Source of the DNA: Rhynchosporium graminicola
Lineage: Eukaryota; Ascomycota; Leotiomycetes; Helotiales; Ploettnerulaceae
Direction of reading: 5' to 3'
Assembly: GCA_900074885.1 (NCBI GenBank)
Contig: FJUW01000004.1
Span: 1,396,225 to 1,460,224 of the forward strand
DNA length: 64,000 nt
Shown here: positions 59,091 through 64,000 of the stretch, one piece after another
Layout of the letters: each line of letters begins with the position of its first letter
Position numbering within the stretch: position 1 is the first letter of the stretch
The notes under the pieces: generated by a model
Databases searched by the model: none
What the model saw: the letters and a program-made list of their open reading frames with translations, nothing else
Told to the model about the DNA's origin: nothing
Made by a program: the position numbers and the translations under genes

Positions 59091-61553
59091 TTTCGAGGAT
59101 AGGGCTATCTAGTCTATTCTTCTCTTTCTACTTATCAAGTGCTATAATAGTAGTAAGAGCTGCTTCCGGTTCCTATATTAGTCGTGCGTAACCTATCTAC
59201 TTAATTAGATACTTCTTCTTCATTTAGCCTTCTCGTCGAAAGGATCTCTCCGCTAGGATTTCTTCAACTTCGAACTCGTCTTCGTCCGCTACTGGCAGTG
59301 GCGGTGGCTGTGAGTCATCCTGTACTTGGCTCGGTAGTGGATCAGTAAGAAAGGGCTTAGTCCTATTGATACAGCGTCTCGATCGTTAATTACTACCTCT
59401 GCTGATAGTAGTGCGTTAAACTAATCGTCTTATGCGAAGTCCACGAATATACGTAAATACGTCTCTAACGTCTAGTTCATCCTCTCTATAAAGCTATCGG
59501 TTTCCGGGTAATAAGCTATAGAGAGGTATTATATGATCCCTAGTAAAGAATATATCTATATCTATAATATTCCAACGAACTATTTCCTTTAGTCAGATAT
59601 AATTACGTATAGTAGTACGTATTATCTATAGTAGACCTATATAAACTATTTTACTATAGCCTCTATATTAATTAATAGTAGTCTATTATATATGATTCCC
59701 TTCCTAAGCCGATTAGTAATTACGATTAAGTTCGTATATCCTTTACTTTCTAGAAGATCGATAATAAAATCGATAGAAATTTCTTATTAGATCTAGTTTA
59801 GTAGTAGTAGTAACTTAAGGAATCCTTACCTCTAGTCTCGCTACGTTTTATTCTTTCTATAAGCGTTATAGTTCCGAACGAACCTTCTTATATCTTCTGA
59901 TATTTATAACTAGAAGAACTACTAACTTATAGTAGTAGTAATCGAATCTCGTCCCGGGTATCTATATATCCTAGCGTTATATATCGCTTAGATTAACTTT
60001 ATATATAGTTCTTCGGAATCAGGTACTTCTAATCTGCCTCGGAATTATAGTTTACTTATATCTAATAGTAAGTACTCTGATACTAATACTTTCAACTTTA
60101 GTATAGTAAGGAATATTCGCTACTTATCGCGTACTACTTTCGCTGCTCCTTAGTATATATTATTAGCTTATTCCGCTTATAACTAGAGTTCCTTGAGTAT
60201 TATAGGAGTAATAGTAGTAGTATTACTATCCGAGGCGACTTCGTTAACTACTTCGGGTTCTTCGACTTATAGGGATTCGTTCTATAGTCTCGAAGCTTCT
60301 TCTTCTTCCTAGCGTCTTCGATCTTAGCGTATTATAATATAATGGGCACGTGATAATCGGTTGTATATGTATCGTGTTAGGCATATTCAGCATGCACTGA
60401 ATATTGTGATCTTTTAGTCCAGATAGCGTAGTTGATATGAGCCTAACCTCAACCCCGTTACATATAACCGGAGCTACTACTACTATCCCTTATAGTAATA
60501 GTAGTTCTCGTAGTGCCTTAAGCTTAATTAGCTAGAATAACTAGTACTAGAGTTATTTGTCTTCTATACTATAGGGTATATTCTATTCGCGTCGTAAGAT
60601 TATATCCACGCGCTTATTTTCTTTCCTAGGGATATAACTAATTATATAATTAAACTGCAAGAGAAATAGTAACTATTATATTTACTAATCTATAAGTTAC
60701 TATACTATTAAATAATACTCGAGGTTCTTATAATTAATATAAATATAGAATTCTTATATGCTTTTCAATTTGTACTACTACTCCTTAAGGTAATATATAA
60801 TTACTAATATTTCCTTATTATAGATTTCGTAGTTATATTCAGCTAGAGCGTTTTTCTTCGAGAAGAATATATAAGATTATAAGTATCCTTAATTATTAAA
60901 TTATATAAGTACCTCTCTTACTACTTATCTAGAAGAATCTATTTCGAGTATTATTTCTCAGTTAGGGTTAAACTGCGCTAGCGTAAGTCTAGTAGTAAAT
61001 ATATCTTTTAACTTCTTAAACGCTTCGTCTATAGCTTTATCCTACTATTATAGCTACTCTTTATAAGTAAGCTATATTAGTAGTAGTATAATTATTAAGT
61101 AATCCTTAATAAATATTCGATAGAAATTCGCGAATCCTAAGAAGCTTCGTACTCCTTTTACTAAGGTCGGGGGTTCCTATTCTCGAATCGCTTATACTTT
61201 CTCAGGGTCTATTTAAATACCCTCTTTCGTATTAATTACGAACCTAAGGTATTTCGTTATTTATACTTCGAATTCGCACTTATCGATATCTAGTTATAGC
61301 TTAGCCTCACGTAATCTTACTATAACTTTCGCTATTTACTTTCAGTAGTAGTAGTAGTTACTATCTATATAGATTAGGATATTATTAATATAAGTATAAT
61401 AGAATTTATCTAAGTAGTTACGTAAAGCCTAATTAATATATTATTAAAACGTACTTAGAGTATTCGCGATTCTAAAAAGAGTTACTAGCTACTTATATAG
61501 ACTATATCTTATGCGAAAAGCTATCTTCTATTTATCGCTAGTAGTAATATATA
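59091..61553 (-). pseudogene. pol: E2 pol remnant (RT to chromodomain)
   Basis: Minus-strand remnant matching 5440-8190 of E. Includes the chromodomain end (about 59110-59290), an integrase with a 390-base deletion at about 59345, RNase H and the RT palm up to the F insertion. A stretch at about 59280-59345 retains unmutated CA/TG-rich sequence (CTGGCAGTGGCGGTGGCTGT). Non-functional. Confidence 0.8.
60338..60462 (-). mobile_element. K3, solo LTR of K-related family (125 bp)
   Basis: Reverse orientation relative to K2. TSD TATAA at 60333-60337 and 60463-60467. Hairpin ATATTCAG-CATGCA-CTGAATAT at 60383-60404. Ends CCCCGTTACA. Inserted in the integrase/RNase H interval of E2. Confidence 0.88.
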
Positions 61554-61736
61554 TATCACGGGTGAATAATATATATACGAGAGTTCATAGTAGTATTTAA
61601 TAAGTTCGATCAGGAGAGAGTAAGAATCTAACCGGAAGCTATAAGAAAAGGTGCGTAATACTAAGGCTTAACTAAGCCTTAGTCAGCGAGTCGTACTAGT
61701 AATACTAGCACTATAACCTAAGGGCTTAACCCTTAT
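61554..61736 (-). repeat. Element F 3' LTR (183 bp)
   Basis: Single copy in the window. Contains the hairpin CTAAGGCTTA-AC-TAAGCCTTAG at 61661-61682, a 10-bp perfect stem. The left flank is E2 RT sequence. Confidence 0.8.
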
Positions 61737-61860
61737 ATTACTCCCCTCCTCCCGCCTATTTTCTAGCGGAAACTAATAATAAATAGTCATAGAACTCCCC
61801 TATAGTTAATAACCGCGTTCTATTACTAAACGTTAGGCGTTCTAATTATTATTATCCGCT

Positions 61861-62014
61861 TTCTTTATTATAATCCCGCTATATTAGGCTAGCGCTCTGC
61901 TCTTATTATCGCTCGATCTAGCTATTATTATGCTTCCTTCTATTGTCGCTCGCTTCCTTTATTATTATCCCGCCGTATTAAGCTAGCGCTCCGCTCCTAT
62001 TATCGCTCGATCCG
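61861..62014. repeat. Short tandem duplication, unit about 93 bp
   Basis: TTCTTTATTATAATCCCGC...TATCGCTCGATCTAGCT (61861 on) is repeated from 61954 with a few substitutions. It lies between the F polypurine tract and the plus-strand open frame. Confidence 0.75.
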
Positions 62015-62024
62015 GCTAAGACGT

Positions 62025-62032
62025 TATAAAAG
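62025..62032 (+). promoter_or_regulatory. Candidate TATA box upstream of plus-strand frame in F
   Basis: TATAAAAG about 90 bases before the start of the open frame at 62125, in a GC-richer context than its surroundings. Positional inference only. Confidence 0.35.
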
Positions 62033-62124
62033 AAGAGACTTTCTACTTTTTCAGACTTTTCTTTATATAATAATAATAACTATAGTAAGGTAAGTCCCCT
62101 CTCTCTCCTTCTATTAAAAGAAAT

Positions 62125-62712
62125 ATTGAAATTCGCGAATTATATAATAAAAATCCCTCTATTACGCTATCAGAATCTATACTAAAACCGGCGGAATTAG
62201 ATATCTCTTATAATTTACTATATCGCTTATACCCTCTCGGGCTCTGATTATATCGACTAAGCTATAAGTACTATACTCCGCTTATTCTTAGACGGAATCC
62301 TAACGAACTCAGTCGAATTACTCCTAATCTTATATCTACTATAAAGATAAGAAGAAGAATTACGAGAACTTATAAGTTTTTCCTTAGATTCTGCGCGAAA
62401 ATAGTTAGCTTATATAATAGTCCTTAAATCTCTTATATCACTTACTTTATTTAGACTTATTCTGCTAATACTAATAAGTAAGTATTATACTCCGCTTATT
62501 TTTTATTACTTTACGCTTTATTTAGAAATAATACTTATATTAATCTTATTAAGGTCTTAAAAGCTTAGAAAGCTTTTAAGCTACTCTAATCCTCTAGTCT
62601 TCTCTCCGCGTAAGTTTATTTAGTCCCTGCTTATTCCTTATTAATAACTAATATTTTATAGTCCCTTAGCCTCTAAGGTTACTACTTCCGTTATTACTAT
62701 TATTACCTAATA
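62125..62712 (+). pseudogene. Candidate antisense additional ORF of element F
   Basis: A plus-strand frame kept open for about 195 codons except for TAA/TAG (Gln/Trp-type) and one TGA. Blocks: IEIRELYNKNPSITLSESIL, AELDISYNLLYRLYPL, LILRRNPNELSRITPNL, RRRITRTYKFFLRFCAKIVS, TYSANTNK and LFRNNTYINLIKVLKA. Opposite to the orientation inferred for F from its polypurine tract. No domain was recognised; chance openness in AT-rich DNA cannot be excluded. Confidence 0.4.
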
Positions 62713-63109
62713 AGGTTAAATATAAGTTATTATTAGACTCTGCTTGTTTTTCGTCGGCTTACTCTCTTTTAGTACTAGTAGAGTACCTCTAGCTCTTATT
62801 TTAGGACTGCGCTAAGCCCCCTAGGGACTCCGTAGGAAATATAGTAGAATACGTATCTTTTCTATAGCGTTTTCTTCTTAAGAAAAAGAAAATCCTAAAA
62901 TTAATCTTCTTTTTCTTTTTCTTTCCGCGAGCCGACTTCCTTAGCTTGCTCTCTCTTCTTTAACTACGACAGATCGCGCTCCGGCTAGTTATTATCGCTC
63001 TCCTATTTATTCCTTTAGTAAGCCGACTATATCGACTCGCACTTAAGACTTAAGTAGTTCTACTATCGCTATATAGCTTTAGCTTCCTTTCTTATAGTCT
63101 TACGCTATC
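62713..63109. other. F internal region, nothing recognised
   Basis: AT-rich, stops in all frames, no repeat match in the window. Confidence 0.4.
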
Positions 63110-63640
63110 TTTATAGTAACTGCCTTCTAGTAACTATCGCCTTCTTATTTAGGTAGAGTATACCTCTTTCTATCTCTAACTTATATAGCTCTTCCTTAAA
63201 CCCCCGGAGACTTATATATATATAGCTATCTCTAGAGTAGTTCCTTATTATAGCCTTATTATTAATATCTAGCGTTTCATTCCGCTTCTAATATCGCGGA
63301 GCCCTTCCTTAAGCTTCCGGAGGCTAGCGTCTATATAGCTATCTACCCCCGGGGTAGTCTTTTATTATAGCTCCTTTTATATTATCGTCTTCCGGCGTCT
63401 TTATAGTAGCTACCTTTATATAACTGCCGCCTCCCTATTTAAGGTAGGATAAACCTCCTTCCGCTTCTAATATCGCGGAGCCCTTCCTTAAGCTTCCGGA
63501 GGCTAGCGCCTACGTAGCTATCTACCCCCGGAGTAGTCTTTCGTTATAGCCCTCTTTATATTATCGTCTTCTAGCGTCTTTATAGCAGCTACCTTTATAT
63601 AGCCGCTGCCTTCTTATTTAAGGTAAGGTGAACCTCCTTC
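63110..63640. repeat. Tandem repeat, 179-bp unit
   Basis: Two well-matched units (63281-63459 and 63460-63638, starting TCCGCTTCTAATATCGCGG) and a more diverged, shorter copy to the left (about 63110-63280). A unit length of 179 is not a multiple of three and frames close in each copy, so it is probably non-coding. GC-richer than its flanks. Confidence 0.85.
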
Positions 63641-64000
63641 CTTTATCTTAGATATCATCGAAGAGTTCTTATTATCCGCGCGTTCCTAAGTAGCTACTAG
63701 CTAGCGATAGTCGCTTCTTATATCTTTTAAGTATATATTCTACTTAAGCTATCGAATAGCTTCTATCGTTCGCTTATTCGTAAGTAGCGACTAACTGATT
63801 ATTACTATTTTCTTTATCTATTCGAGAGTAGTTTATATCTTAAGCTACTTTCTACTTTTCTATTCCTATAAAAAATTTTCAGTTACTTTTCTGCTCTTAT
63901 CTTATAAGTTTAAGGGATAAATTAGGCGTACTCCGGCTTAAGAATAGCGGAATCTATCGAATCTTTATCTTTTCTCGTGTTCCTAGAGCTTTTCTCTAGG
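63641..64000. other. F internal region to window edge
   Basis: No gene or repeat recognised; several plus-strand CTTCC/CGC-rich patches. Element F continues beyond the window. Confidence 0.35.

Larger units (their letters stand above)
58860..61553 (-). mobile_element. Element E2, 3' part of a second E copy
   Basis: LTR 58860-59076 (217 bp, as in E), polypurine tract at 59077-59090, then sequence colinear with E from chromodomain through integrase and RNase H into RT, ending where element F inserts at 61554. Relative to E it lacks about 390 bases (E 5700-6087). Solo LTR K3 is nested at 60338-60462. Confidence 0.88.
61554..64000 (-). mobile_element. Gypsy-type element F, 3' end (extends past window)
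   Basis: 3' LTR 61554-61736 followed by a polypurine tract on the minus strand (plus-strand TTACTCCCCTCCTCCCGCC, 61737-61755). The LTR ends (TATCACGGGT, ancestral TGTCACGGGT, to CCCTTATA) resemble those of E and H, so a Gypsy assignment is likely, but no pol motif falls inside the window. Confidence 0.75.

Noticed and set aside
1..64000. CRISPR arrays, bacterial operons, phage genes
   Set aside because: No regularly spaced repeats with unique spacers and no prokaryotic gene order; every recognisable coding remnant is retrotransposon-type.

Overview
The window looks like a heterochromatic, transposon-only region of a filamentous ascomycete (Pezizomycotina) that carries repeat-induced point mutation (RIP). 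The sequence is very AT-rich. CpA/TpG is strongly depleted while CpG survives, and decayed reading frames lose Trp and Gln codons to TAG/TAA and zinc-knuckle Cys codons to Tyr. No host gene, rRNA or tRNA gene could be recognised. Nearly everything can be assigned to LTR retrotransposons, most of them bounded by paired LTRs, a polypurine tract and 5-bp target-site duplications (TSDs) readable in the sequence. No species is claimed. Element letters (A-M) are local names.

Left block (1-11924): a Copia element (1-2899, minus, cut by the window edge) sits in Gypsy A (2900-5335, minus). A sits in the 3' LTR of Gypsy E (5336-10856, minus). E sits in the 3' half of Gypsy D (10857-11924, plus). D sits in the gag region of Gypsy G.

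Central block (11925 to about 48334): G (plus) is the outermost host. Its gag, protease, RT, integrase and chromodomain are split by H1 (13645-15173, TSD GATAA), L (18072-25856, TSD AGATT) and I (26093-47422, TSD ATTAG). Gypsy I (minus) is itself split by Gypsy B (27779-34801, TSD TCAGC), a very small TRIM-like element K1 (37501-38305, TSD TCAGG, carrying solo LTR J1), and three gag-only elements: Ja (TSD ATAGT), Jb (TSD CTCTG) and Jc (TSD CGTAC), with Jc inside the 3' LTR of Jb.

Right block (48335-64000): Copia-type M (48335-56810, minus) carries solo LTR K2. It is followed by short unassigned flanks, a second H copy (57170-58615, TSD TAGAG), a second E copy (58860-61553, minus, carrying solo LTR K3) and the 3' end of Gypsy F (61554 to the right edge).

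How the elements relate: J shares the 3' part of its LTR, its primer-side sequence and gag-leader patches with autonomous L. H shares LTR ends with autonomous E. These look like two non-autonomous/autonomous pairs. The most notable feature is an extra open frame between the end of pol and the 3' LTR, on the strand opposite pol and convergent with it, in Gypsy L, Gypsy B/D, Copia M and possibly Gypsy F. Elements E and I lack it and run from the integrase C-terminus/chromodomain almost straight into the polypurine tract. K LTRs contain a hairpin whose arms differ between copies by paired, compensating changes.
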